A stretch of DNA of 52,660 nucleotides from Streptomyces poriferorum (lineage in GTDB: Bacteria > Actinomycetota > Actinomycetes > Streptomycetales > Streptomycetaceae): contig NZ_JAELVH010000010.1 of assembly GCF_019399235.1 (NCBI RefSeq), positions 1-52,660 of the forward strand. The letters are read 5' to 3'. A model generated the notes under the pieces. The model was not told the origin of the DNA. It saw nothing but the letters and a program-made list of their open reading frames with translations, and ran no database searches. A program made the translations under genes and the position numbers. Below are positions 31,734 to 41,800 of the stretch, piece after piece. Positions within the stretch are counted from its first letter, which is position 1, and each line of letters begins with the position of its first letter.

Positions 31734-31754
31734 GAGTTGACTTCAAGGTTCCAC
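31729..31754. promoter_or_regulatory. Tandem 13-bp imperfect repeat, operator candidate
   Basis: GTCAAGAGTTGAC (31729-31741) is followed directly by TTCAAGGTTCCAC (31742-31754), 9 of 13 positions identical. It overlaps the candidate -35 of the minus-strand promoter, where a SARP-like activator or a repressor would bind. Confidence 0.35.
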
Positions 31755-32153
31755 TTGGGGATCCTCCAGCTCCAAGGGTGTGCATCCCGTTGCGATACCC
31801 CTTCGGACGCTGTTGTCTTTCCGTAGTCGATGGGCGGCGTTTCCACTGGTCAGGCATAGAGGTGGGTGGTTCGGCGGGATTTGTGGCCTGCCGGGTTGTC
31901 GCTCACTTCGGTCGGCACGGCGGAGCAGGTCGTCGCACGCGTGGGATGGCTTCGCCGTCCGGGCAAACGGTTCGAGCAGTGGCAAATCGTATCGGCGCCG
32001 GACTTGTCGCCACTGTTCCCGCTCGAAGTCGTTTCCGGCATCCTGTTCAGGCCGGCCACTGCGGGGTGCAAAGTGTCGGGGATGTTCCGGGCGCAATCTC
32101 GTACCAACCTCGATGGAACGCCTCCTATTGCCATCCCGCAGCACTGAAGGCCC

Positions 32154-32182
32154 TTGTGTGGGTGGTCTGGCTGGAGTAGCTT
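32154..32182 (+). promoter_or_regulatory. Candidate promoter of the plus-strand operon
   Basis: TTGTGT (32154-32159), 17-base spacer, TAGCTT (32177-32182), resembling a group-1 sigma promoter. The leader to the acyl-carrier-protein start would be about 93 bases. Confidence 0.4.
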
Positions 32183-32281
32183 CACCCTGAAATCGGGGAA
32201 GTTCCAGTGCCGGCCGGTTGTCTGACGGTGGGGATCCCATCTGCGAATTATCGCAACCACTGAGAACGATGAGGGGAAACT

Positions 32282-32506
32282 GTGCCGGATTTCGGGCGCG
32301 ACGAAGATATTCTGGCAAAGTGTGCCGAAATCCTGGGCGTGGAATCGATCGCTGTACACGATGATTTCTTCGGCGTCGGCGGGGATTCCCTCGATGCTGC
32401 CGAGGTGAGTGAAATGCTCACCGCGGAGACGGGTCAGGATGTCGCGATGGAGCTCGTACTGGGCAGCCCGACCTTCGGTGACATGCTGAAATCACTGCGC
32501 GGCTGA
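32282..32506 (+). CDS. Acyl/peptidyl carrier protein
   Basis: 74 aa free-standing carrier protein. The motif FFGVGGDSLDAAEVSEML holds the Ser that receives phosphopantetheine. Helices 1 and 3 are as expected for an ACP/PCP. GAGGGG lies about 6 bases before the GTG. The gene opens the plus-strand arm, directly followed by an acyl-AMP-ligase-like gene, so the two probably make the acyl starter for the first NRPS condensation domain. Confidence 0.9.
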   Translation: MPDFGRDEDILAKCAEILGVESIAVHDDFFGVGGDSLDAAEVSEMLTAETGQDVAMELVLGSPTFGDMLKSLRG

Positions 32507-32515
32507 TTCCCGCAG

Positions 32516-34213
32516 ATGGAGAACGGCAAGAACATGTACGGCCTGCTGGATCTGCTGGATCGCAGGGCGGCCGACGGCCGTGTCCGCTATGTGCGGCTGG
32601 ACTCCTCCGCGAACCTTGTCGGAGAGCTGTCCGCCTACGATCTCAGGCGCCGCTCCCGGGAGTTCGGCACTGAGCTGTCCTTGAGCTGCTCGGGCACCGG
32701 CAGCCCCTATGTGCTGATCGTGGCACGTGACCCTCTGCGCTTCCTTGAGGCATTCTTCGGCATCCTCCAGGCGGGGATGGTCCCCGTGCCCGCTCCCGGT
32801 ATGCCCCACGCGCATCGAGGGCACGCCCAGCGGCTCAGCGGCATCATCAGGGCCTCCTGCCCCCGGGCCGTCGTCGTCGACACCCCGGAAGCAGCCGCCG
32901 CGCCGGCGATGCCCGAGGACTGTCCGGTCCTGCTCATCGATGAACTGCGGGCGTCGGTCGCTGAGGACGCGCCCCGTGCCGGCGGCGCGCCGGATGAGGT
33001 CGCCTACGTCCAATACACTTCCGGGTCCCTCGGCGCACCCAAGCCGATCCTGCTGCGGCACCGCCAGGTGCTGGCCCAACTCGCCCAAGCGGCAAAGGCG
33101 TTCGAGGAGACCACGGAGAGCGTCTCCGTGAGCTGGGTGCCCCTCTACCACGACATGGGGCTGGTGACGGCCGTGCTCCGCCCCCTGTGGACCGGGTACA
33201 CCTCGGTCCTCCTCGACCCCTTCGACTTCGTCCGGGACCCCACGCTCTGGCCCCGGGCCATGAGTGACTGGCGGGCGACCCATACCTCCGCCCCCGATTT
33301 CGGCTATGCGTTGTGCAACCGCAAGGTCCCCGACGACACGGGGGAGTACGACCTGACCCGGCTGCGTGTTGCGCGCTCCGCGGGCGAGCCGGTGCGGTCG
33401 GCGACGATGCGCGCCTTCGCCGGGAAGTTCCTCAAGGCGGGCTTCGACCATGCGGCGTTCACGCCCTCCTACGGGCTGGCGGAAGCAACGCTCACGGTGA
33501 CCACATGCCCACCGCGGCAGGCACCCAGGATCCGCACCGTGTCGGCCGCGGCGCTGCGCCGGGGGCACGTCGAGGCGCCTGCCGGCGCGACGGACGCGCA
33601 GGAGGTCGTCTCCTGCGGCCCGCCTCTGCGGGGCACCGGCGTGGAGATCCTGGACCCCGACACGCGGGCCGTTCTCGGACCGGACCAGGTCGGCGAGGTG
33701 TGGATCAGCGGCCCGCAGGTTGCCACCGCGCCCGACGGCGCGCACCGGGTCGGCAGAACCCTCGGCTGCCGGACCGGCGACCTGGGGTTCCGGGAAGGCG
33801 GAGAGCTCTTCCTGGTCGGCCGGGCCAAGGAGCGCTTCCAGCTCGCGGGGGAGAACTTCTACAGCGTCGAGTTGGAGGCCGTCGTGGCTGCCGTGGACGA
33901 CCGGATCCGGCCGGGCCGCACGGCGGTCTTCGTCGCCCAGCTGCCGGGCGCCCCCGCGCCCGTTCCGGTCGTCCTGGCCGAATGCAGGGCGGAGGCCCAG
34001 GAAGAGACCGACGCCGGCACTGCGCGGTCCCTGGCCCGCCGCATCGTCTCCGCGCTGGGCCGGGGCCCGGGCCTGCCGGTATCCGTGGTCTGGCTGGTGC
34101 CGGCCGGCACGCTGCCCGTCACCACCAGCGGGAAGATCCAGCGCGGCCGCTGCCGGGACGCTTTCGAGGAGAACTCCATGCCGACCATCCACCGCTACGG
34201 ACAGGGACTGTGA
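32516..34213 (+). CDS. Fatty-acyl-AMP-ligase-like adenylating enzyme
   Basis: 565 aa, ANL superfamily. YTSGSLGAPKPI (the core loop), VSWVPLYHDMGLV and FTPSYGLAEATL are features of FAAL enzymes, which form acyl-AMP and load it onto a carrier protein. The second half includes CRTGDLGF and the Lys of SGKIQRGR near the C-terminus. It should activate a carboxylic acid and transfer it to the carrier protein encoded 10 bases upstream. The chain length or nature of the acid is not predictable. The ATG at 32516 has no clear ribosome-binding site; an in-frame ATG at 32534 is the alternative, with GGAG about 12 bases before it. Confidence 0.9.
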   Translation: MENGKNMYGLLDLLDRRAADGRVRYVRLDSSANLVGELSAYDLRRRSREFGTELSLSCSGTGSPYVLIVARDPLRFLEAFFGILQAGMVPVPAPGMPHAHRGHAQRLSGIIRASCPRAVVVDTPEAAAAPAMPEDCPVLLIDELRASVAEDAPRAGGAPDEVAYVQYTSGSLGAPKPILLRHRQVLAQLAQAAKAFEETTESVSVSWVPLYHDMGLVTAVLRPLWTGYTSVLLDPFDFVRDPTLWPRAMSDWRATHTSAPDFGYALCNRKVPDDTGEYDLTRLRVARSAGEPVRSATMRAFAGKFLKAGFDHAAFTPSYGLAEATLTVTTCPPRQAPRIRTVSAAALRRGHVEAPAGATDAQEVVSCGPPLRGTGVEILDPDTRAVLGPDQVGEVWISGPQVATAPDGAHRVGRTLGCRTGDLGFREGGELFLVGRAKERFQLAGENFYSVELEAVVAAVDDRIRPGRTAVFVAQLPGAPAPVPVVLAECRAEAQEETDAGTARSLARRIVSALGRGPGLPVSVVWLVPAGTLPVTTSGKIQRGRCRDAFEENSMPTIHRYGQGL

Positions 34214-35268
34214 TGCGCGCAGGGCCGCAGCCGCAGGGCGCCCCGCGGACAGAACTCCTGCCGGAGAATCTGGCCCAGGACGTCGTCGACGAGATAGACG
34301 CTTACCTGGAGCGTGTCCCGCACGGCACCTCCTGCCTGGCCACGGGTTCCCTGATAGAGGGCTTCGGCAACAGCAACTCGGACATCGATCTGTATGTGAT
34401 CCAGCCGTCGGGCAGCACTGCCACCAAACCCATAGCCATCGGCATCCGCGATTCGCGCTATGTCGACGTCGAGTACCTGAATCTCGCGGCGCTCCACAAG
34501 CTGGCCGACGCCTTTCGGGACACCACCCCGGACGAGGCCCCGCAGGCCCTCACCCTTCGCGACTTCGACCGCTACTACCGGCTGTCGGTCGCTGCCCGGC
34601 TGAAGGTCACAGATGAGGCGGAGGCCGTCCTTGACCGATGCTCCGCCGAGCGGTCCGCAGCCCTCTTCGCCCGGTGGTCCCTGGCACAGGCGGCCGCGTA
34701 TCTGGCGCGAGCGACGGTCGCCGGGGCGCTGCGAGAAGTCCCGCGGGCCGTGATCCTGGCCCGCCAAGCGGCGGTGTGGCGGGCGACCTCGCAGCTGGCG
34801 GACGAGGGAGAGGCCTATCCCAGGCTGAAGTGGGTCACGGTGAAGGCCGCCCGCCGGTTCGGAGCGGACACGCCCGGCTACCGGTCCTGCCTCCAGGGGC
34901 ACGACTTGACACCCGCCGATCTCGAGTCGGGGCTTGTCGCTCTGCGGGAGCGCATCTCGCCGGACATGGCCACCGGCGGGGCCGGGGACGCCGTCAGCTG
35001 GACACTCGCCGAGGATGTGGCGACGGTGACCGACGGGACCGGCTTGCACCTGATCCGGGGCAGCAGGTCCATCACACGGATCGAGGGACTCGCCCGGATG
35101 CTCATCGGTCACCTCACCGAGGGCGCCTCCTGGCCGTCCGCCGTGGAGCGGACCGCCCGGCAGCTCGCGGTATCCCCCGGCGACGTCCGCACGACCGCAA
35201 CCCCGCTGATGCGGGAGCTCGCCGACGCCGGCTATGCGGTGTCCAGTGTCCAGGGGGTCCAGCGATGA
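34213..35268 (+). CDS. Second nucleotidyltransferase with C-terminal PqqD-like domain
   Basis: 351 aa. GS at residues 45-46, SDIDL with D57 and D59, and a third acidic residue in VDVEYLN (D85/E87) define a pol-beta-type nucleotidyltransferase. The middle is helical. Residues about 265-345 (TGLHLIRGSRSI, ARMLIGHLTEGASWPSAVER, GDVRTTATPLMRELADAGY) read like a PqqD/RRE domain. It has the same architecture as the gene at 15670-16746 in the other arm. The start overlaps the ligase stop (TGATG). I infer that it acts on a peptide substrate or carrier-bound intermediate; the match to RRE is by eye. A free MNT-type toxin/antitoxin role is unlikely in this position. Confidence 0.8.
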   Translation: MRAGPQPQGAPRTELLPENLAQDVVDEIDAYLERVPHGTSCLATGSLIEGFGNSNSDIDLYVIQPSGSTATKPIAIGIRDSRYVDVEYLNLAALHKLADAFRDTTPDEAPQALTLRDFDRYYRLSVAARLKVTDEAEAVLDRCSAERSAALFARWSLAQAAAYLARATVAGALREVPRAVILARQAAVWRATSQLADEGEAYPRLKWVTVKAARRFGADTPGYRSCLQGHDLTPADLESGLVALRERISPDMATGGAGDAVSWTLAEDVATVTDGTGLHLIRGSRSITRIEGLARMLIGHLTEGASWPSAVERTARQLAVSPGDVRTTATPLMRELADAGYAVSSVQGVQR

Positions 35269-35828
35269 CCGTGCACAGTCTCCCGCTCAAGGGCTGGGTG
35301 CGGACCAAGCGCCGGGTCAACGCCATCGAGCTGGACGTCATGGCCCTGCGCTACGACCTGGACGGTGCGCTGGACGCCGGTCAGTACGGACTCGCCTGGT
35401 GGGCCGGACAGGCCATGCTCACCGCGGCGGTTGAGCTTTCCCTGGTCGAGTCCGGCGTGGAACTGCGCGGCCAGGAGGATCCCGTGGAGCGCGCGTGCGC
35501 CGCCCTCGACGCCCTGCACCGGGTGAACCCCGTTCTGGCGGAGGCCGCATGGGAGCTCTGGCTGCGTCCGCAGCCGTCGGAGGGTGAGATCCAACGGGCG
35601 CTCGACGAGATACTCGCCCTCATCGAGCAGCGGCTGGGACTGCCCTGGGTGCTGTCGCGTCAGCAGGTGGTGATGCGCTGGGCCGCGAGCACCAGCGTGC
35701 TGCGTGCCGTGGCGAAGCAGCTCGGCATGGCCGGGGCCGAGGACTGGTACCTCGGTGGCTCGGACTCCCCGGACCTCGACTGGTACAGCGAGATCGTCGC
35801 AACGCTGGAGCAGGAGCGCCGACGGTAA
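35265..35828 (+). CDS. Small helical protein partnered with the nucleotidyltransferase
   Basis: 187 aa, predicted all-helical ([50 protein letters not shown]), with an acidic pI and many Trp residues. No catalytic motif or membrane segment. The ATG overlaps the nucleotidyltransferase stop, so the two are co-translated. A nucleotidyltransferase followed by a helical partner recalls MNT/HEPN pairs, but no R-x4-6-H motif of active HEPN RNases is visible. A structural subunit or substrate-binding partner is my guess. Confidence 0.65.
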   Translation: MTVHSLPLKGWVRTKRRVNAIELDVMALRYDLDGALDAGQYGLAWWAGQAMLTAAVELSLVESGVELRGQEDPVERACAALDALHRVNPVLAEAAWELWLRPQPSEGEIQRALDEILALIEQRLGLPWVLSRQQVVMRWAASTSVLRAVAKQLGMAGAEDWYLGGSDSPDLDWYSEIVATLEQERRR

Positions 35829-35874
35829 CCGCCCGCCCGCCCATCTCCGGTCCACACGAACCTCGGGAGACTCT

Positions 35875-38800
35875 GTGAGCGACCGTACGACCGCGCCCGC
35901 ACGGCTGTCTTCGGGGCAGGAACGCCTGCTGTGGCTCCACGAGCTGGACCCTGAACACGGCGGCTACCACCTGCCGCTGATCCTCCGCTTCGCCCGGGGA
36001 ATCAGCACGCAGGTCCTCTCCGGCGCCCTGGACCAGCTGGCGGCCAGGCACGCGGTGCTGAGTTCCCGTTGCGTGCGAGACGAGGCGGGCAACACCTTCC
36101 AGGTGCCCGAGCCGGACTTCCGGGTGCCGCTGGTGCGGACCCGGGAGTCCGCCCCCGGGGAGTGGCAGGAGATCGCCGGCCGCGTCCTCACGGAGCCCTT
36201 CGCGCTGTTCGCAGCCCCGCCCGTACGGGCGCTGATCGTGGACTGCACGGACGGCTCCTCCGTCGTCATGCTGGCCATGCACCATCTGGCGTGCGACGGA
36301 AGGTCTCTGTGGATCCTGACCGAGGACCTCGTCGCCCTCTGCCGGACAGCACGGCGCGGCGAATCCCCGCAGCTTCCGCCGGTGACCCGGACGTACGCCG
36401 ACTTCGCCGACGCGGAGCGGGCCGAGCTGGGCGAGACGGTGCTGGAGCAGCGGCTCGCCCACTGGCGTCAGGAACTCGCCGGCATGCAGGCAGCCTCGCT
36501 GCCCGGTGATCTTCCGGTCCCGCGGCCCGGCACCACGGCACACGAGATTCCGTTCAGTCTGTCCGCCGCGCACACTCAGGCACTGGAGCGGCTGGCCGGC
36601 CAACATCGCTCCCCGCTCACCGCTGTGGTCGGTGCCGCCTTCCAGGCATGGCTCGCCCGGCACACCGGCCAGTGCGACATCACGGTCGGCCTGGCACTGG
36701 ACGCCCGGCGCGGGCGGCATGACGACGGTGTTGTCGGATTCTTCGTCAAGAACCTCCTGCTACGTGGCGTCCTGGAGCCCGGTACGTCCTTCGTGGACCT
36801 GATGAAACAGCTCACGGGGAGGCTACGGACCTCCCGCAAGCAGCACCTGCCGTACGAGCGGATCCTCGCCGAGGCGGGTGCCGCCACCGGCCGCGGCACC
36901 GAGCCCGTCAACGCCTTCCTGATCCATCACGGCGTACGGCCCGCCGTCACCGCCCTCACCGATGACACCGGACACGACGTCACCCGGCTGTGGCTGCCCA
37001 ACGAGGCTGCGCGCTTCGATATCGAGCTGAACAGCAGCGTCGTCGATGGGCAGTTGTCCGGGGACCTTCGCTTCCGGTCCGGTCTCTTCAGCCGGCGCTT
37101 CCTCGATGGCGCGGTGGCGCGCTTCGTCCGTCTCCTGGAGAACGCCGCCACCGAACCGGACACACCCCTCAACCTTGTCGCACTGCTGTCCCCGAGCGAA
37201 CTGGGGAACGCCGCCGCCATCGGCCGGAGCGGGCGAGCCCCGGCAGAGCCCCCACCGCTGGTCCCGGAGCTGCTCCGGCAGCAGATCCGCAGAACACCCG
37301 ACCGGACCGCGCTGGTCCACGGCGACACCCGACTCTCCTACGCTGAGCTCGGCCGACGCGCCGGGCGCCTGGCGCGGCTGCTCACCAACCGCGGTATCGG
37401 CCCCGAACAACGCGTAGCGCTCCTGGTGCCGCGCTCGGACACTCAGGTCGTCGCGCTCCTCGCGGTGCTGACAGCCGGTGGTGTCTGCGTCCCGCTCGAC
37501 CCGGACCAGCCGCCGGCGCGCACGCACGGCATGCTCCGGGACGCGGACGTCACGCTGCTGCTCGACACGGCGGAGACCGCGGCACACCTTGGAGACCTCG
37601 TAGGCCTGCCCCGGCCGGCCCGCCTCACCCTGGACGAACCCGCTGTCGCGGGCGCCTGGCAGGAGGAGCCCGGTGGTGGCAGCCCGGAGGAGCCGGGTCC
37701 CACCGAGGTGCGCCCCGAGAACGCCGCGTACGTCATCCACACCTCGGGTTCGACCGGACGCCCCAAGGGCGTCGTGGTGGAACACCGCCAGCTGGCCCAC
37801 CTCCATGCGCAGATGGTGCGGGAGGCCTTCATCCCCGGCACGCGGCGCCTCGGGCGCGACCGGCTGCGCGTCGCCCTGACCGCGGCGCTCACCTTCGACG
37901 CATCCTGGCAGGGGCTGCTGGCACTGGTGCACGGACACGAACTGCACCTCGTCCCCGACCACGTACGCCGGGACGCCGAGTCCCACGTACGCTACCTGCG
38001 CGAACACGCGGTGGACCTGGTGGACGCGACACCGACGCACGCCGGGCAACTCGTCGAGGCCGGTCTCCTGGACCGGCCCGGCTGTCCCGGCATGGTGCTG
38101 GTGGGCGGGGAACCGGTGAGCCAGGCGCTCTGGGACCGGCTCCGACAGGCCAGTGAGGTGGAGGTCCGTAACTGCTACGGGCCGACCGAGTTCACCGTCA
38201 ACGCCACGACGTGTCTGCTCGGCGACGTTCCCGCACCCAGGATCGGCCGCCCGCTCGACGGTCTCGGGGTCCTCGTGCTCGATCAGGCCCTTCGCCCGGT
38301 TCCTCCCGGCGCGCGAGGCGAGATCTACCTGCACGGCCCGCAGATCGCGCGGGGCTACAGCGGGCAGCCGGGGCTCACCTCGTCCCGCTTCGTGGCGGAC
38401 CCCCACGGGCGGCCGGGAAGCCGCATGTACCGGACCGGCGACGTCGGCCGCTGGGACGCGGACGGGCAACTGGTCTTCGACGGGCGCGCCGATGACCAGC
38501 TCAAGGTAAGGGGCTTTCGCGTCGAGCCCGGCGAGATCGAATCGGTACTGACCTCACATGCCTCGGTGCGTCAGGCCGCCGTCGTGGCACGCCAGGACAC
38601 CGACGGAGTCACCCGGCTCAGCGCCTACGTGGTGCCCTGCGACGGCGCCACAACCCGGGGCGGAGAGCTGCGCGCACATCTGACCGCGCGGCTGCCGCGC
38701 CCGATGGTGCCCGACAGCATCGTGCTCATCGACGCGCTGCCCCTCACCGCGAGCGGCAAAGTGGACGCACGGGCACTCCCCGACCCCACACCCATGGCGT

Positions 38801-41800
38801 ATGACGACCGGCCGGACACGACGGACGCTCCGCGCTCGCCGCGCGAGGACATCCTGTGCCGTCTGTTCGCACAGACGCTCAACGTCGAGAGTGTCACCCG
38901 CGACGACGACTACTTCGTGCTCGGCGGGCACTCGCTGCTGGTGACGCGGCTGCTCGCGCGCATTCGTTCCGTGTTCGGATCCGACCTCCGGATCCGTGAC
39001 GTCTTCGACCACCCCACCCCAGCCGCTCTGGCCCCCCTGCTCACCCGGACGGATTCCCGGCCACCGCTGGCTGCGCGGACGCATCGGGGCGACGTACCCC
39101 TGTCGGCGGCGCAGCAGCGGCTGTGGTTCATCGCGCGCGCCGAAGGCGCCACGGACACCTACAACATCCCCCTGGCCCTGCGGATCTCCGGCCCGCTCGA
39201 CGCCGAGGTCCTGCACCTCGCCCTGCTGGACGTGGTGGCACGGCATGAGCCTCTGCGCACCGTCTTCCCCGAGCGGGACGGCGTGCCGCGGCAGCGCGTC
39301 CTGCCTCACCACCCCGGGCCCCTGCTCGTTCGCGCCGACACTTCCGAGCACGGTCTGCCGGCAGCCCTGGACAATGCGCTGCGCCATGCCTTCGAGCTGA
39401 CCCGGGAGCCGCCCTTGCGATGCGTGCTCTTCCACATCGCACCGGGGCAGAACGTACTGCTGCTCCTGCTGCATCACATCGCCGGTGATGCCAGGTCGAG
39501 CGAACTGCTGCGACAGGACCTCGTTGTGGCCTACGAGGCCAGGCTGCGCGGAGACATGCCGCAATACCCGCCGCTGCCGGTGAGCTACGCCGACTACGCG
39601 GTGTGGCACCGCGAGGCCTTGGGGGAGGGGGACGATCCGGCGAGCCTGGCGAGCCGGCAGACACGCTACTGGCGCGAGACGCTCGCCGACCTGCCGCCGG
39701 AGCTCGACCTCCGGGCCGACCGCCCGCGCCCGGCCGTCCCCGAACCCCGTGCGCACGTACTCGACTTCGTCCTGGACCAGGAGACCCACCGAGCCCTGTC
39801 CGCGCTTGCCCGCGAGGAGAACGTCAGCCTCACCATGGCCCTCCAGGCCGCCGTGGCGATGCTGCTCCACCGAATCGGCGCCGGCAGCGACATACCTCTC
39901 GGCGGAGTCGTCTCCACCCGTGCGGACGAGCAGGTCGGCGACCTGGTCGGCTTCTTCGTCAACACCCAGGTGCTGCGCTTCGACCTCTCCCGCGGACCGG
40001 ACTTCCGGACGCTGCTGCGCCGTGTCCGCGAAACCGTACTTGCCGCGTACGACCACCACGAACTGCCCTTCGAGCGCGTCGTGGAGATTGTCAACCCGCC
40101 CCGCTCGGTGTCGCGTCACCCGCTCTTCCAGGTCATGGTCGTCGTGCAGGAACGCGGCGGCGAGGAGAGTTTCACCATGGCAGGCGCCACCTGCCGCCCC
40201 GAGCCGACCACCCTTGCCGCGGCGAAGTTCGACCTGTGTCTCACCTTCGCGGAGCAGACCGGGAAAGACGGTGGCCTCGCCGGAATCGGTGTGCGCATCG
40301 AGGCCCGAGCGGATATGTACGAACCCTCCACCGTCGAACGGCTGTCCGGCTGGCTGAGGCGGCTGACGGCCGCCGCCTGCGTCGGGCCGGACACGGCTGT
40401 CGCACGGCTGGACATGCTCGCCGAGCCCGAGAACGGACACCTCACCCGCGCCGGAACCGGCACGGCCGCCACCGTGCCCGAGGTGACCGTGCCGGAGCTG
40501 TTCCGTATCCGGGTGGCGAGTCATCCGGACTCCACGGCGGTGACGTGGGAGACGGGGCGGCTCAGCTACGCGGACCTGGACGCCTGGGCCGACCGGATCG
40601 CCGGAGCACTGCGTGCGGGCGGTCTGAGCCGTGAGGACCGGGTGGCGTTGCTGCTCGACCGTGGCGCCGCCGCCGTCGCTGCCCCGCTCGCGGTGCTGAA
40701 GGCCTCCGGGTGCTACGTTCCGCTCCACGCCCGCGACCCTGAGCAGCGGCTGCGGCAGGTGCTCACCGAGTCCGGTGCCCGGCTGCTGATCACAGACAGC
40801 GAGCACGCCGAGCGGGCGGCAGCTCTGGGCCTGCCCACCCTCGTGCTCACCGGGACCGGAACACCCGGCCCGGCAACGGGCGGAGCGGGTCCCGTCGTGC
40901 AGCCGGACCTGCTCCCCGACCATCTCGCCTACGTGATCTACACATCCGGCTCCACCGGAGTGCCGAAGGGAGTGGCGGTCACCCACCGGTGCGTCGTCGA
41001 ACTCGTCGAGGACGGGAGCTGGCACGGGGGCGGGCACGAGCGGGTCCTGATGCATTCACCGCTCGCCTTCGACGCCTCCACCTACGAGCTGTGGGTGCCC
41101 CTGCTCAACGGCGGCGAAGTGGTCGTGGCCCCCGCCGGCGATCTCGACCTGGACACCCTCGGACGTGTGGTGCGCGAGTGCCGGGTCACGGGGCTCTGGC
41201 TGACTTCCGGGCTCTTCCAGGTCGTGGCGGACGTGGCCCCCGAGACGCTGCGCGGACTGCGGGAGGTCTGGGCGGGAGGTGACGTCGTGCCACCCGCCTC
41301 AGCGGCGCGCGTCGCCGTGCACTGCCCGGAAATCTCGATCGTCAACGGATACGGCCCGACCGAGACGACTACCTTCGCGGCGTCGTACCGGCTGGAGCGC
41401 GCCACGGTCCCGGAGCGCGCCCTGCCGATCGGCACGCCGCTCGACAACACACGTCTCCACGTGCTCAACGAGGCGTTGACCCCCGTACCACCCGGCGTTC
41501 CGGGCGAGCTCTACATCGCCGGTGCCGGTCTCGCCCGTGGCTACCTCGGACGTCCGGGCATGACGGGCGAGCGCTTCGTCGCCTGTCCGTTCGGGCCCCC
41601 CGGCAGCCGCATGTACCGCACGGGCGACCTCGTCCGCTGGGACGAGGGCGTGCTGGTGTTCCTGGGCCGCGGCGACCAGCAGGTCAAGCTGCGTGGTTTC
41701 CGTATCGAGCCGGGAGAGGTGGAAGCCGCGCTCACCCGTCATCCCGCCGTGCGGCAGTCCACCGTTATTGTCCGGCAGGACGCGGGCGGCGACGGCCGAC

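Larger units (their letters stand above)
31617..32281. other. Divergent promoter region of the biosynthetic locus
   Basis: 665 bases between the two divergent arms. Several overlapping frames are open on both strands, but none has a good ribosome-binding site or recognisable protein text. It holds candidate promoters for both directions and a tandem 13-bp repeat (separate entries). No regulator gene lies inside the locus, so control is probably from outside. Confidence 0.6.

Noticed and set aside
31743..32318. Open frames of up to 191 aa in the divergent intergenic region
   Set aside because: Several frames overlap on both strands, none has family-like text or a suitable start signal, and one overlaps the carrier-protein start.
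32492..34192. 566-aa minus-strand frame opposite the acyl-AMP ligase
   Set aside because: Antisense shadow; the plus strand shows complete ANL-family motifs.
34213..35828. MNT/HEPN toxin-antitoxin pair
   Set aside because: The nucleotidyltransferase is 351 aa with an extra PqqD-like end, the partner lacks the HEPN RNase motif, and both are embedded in an NRPS operon.
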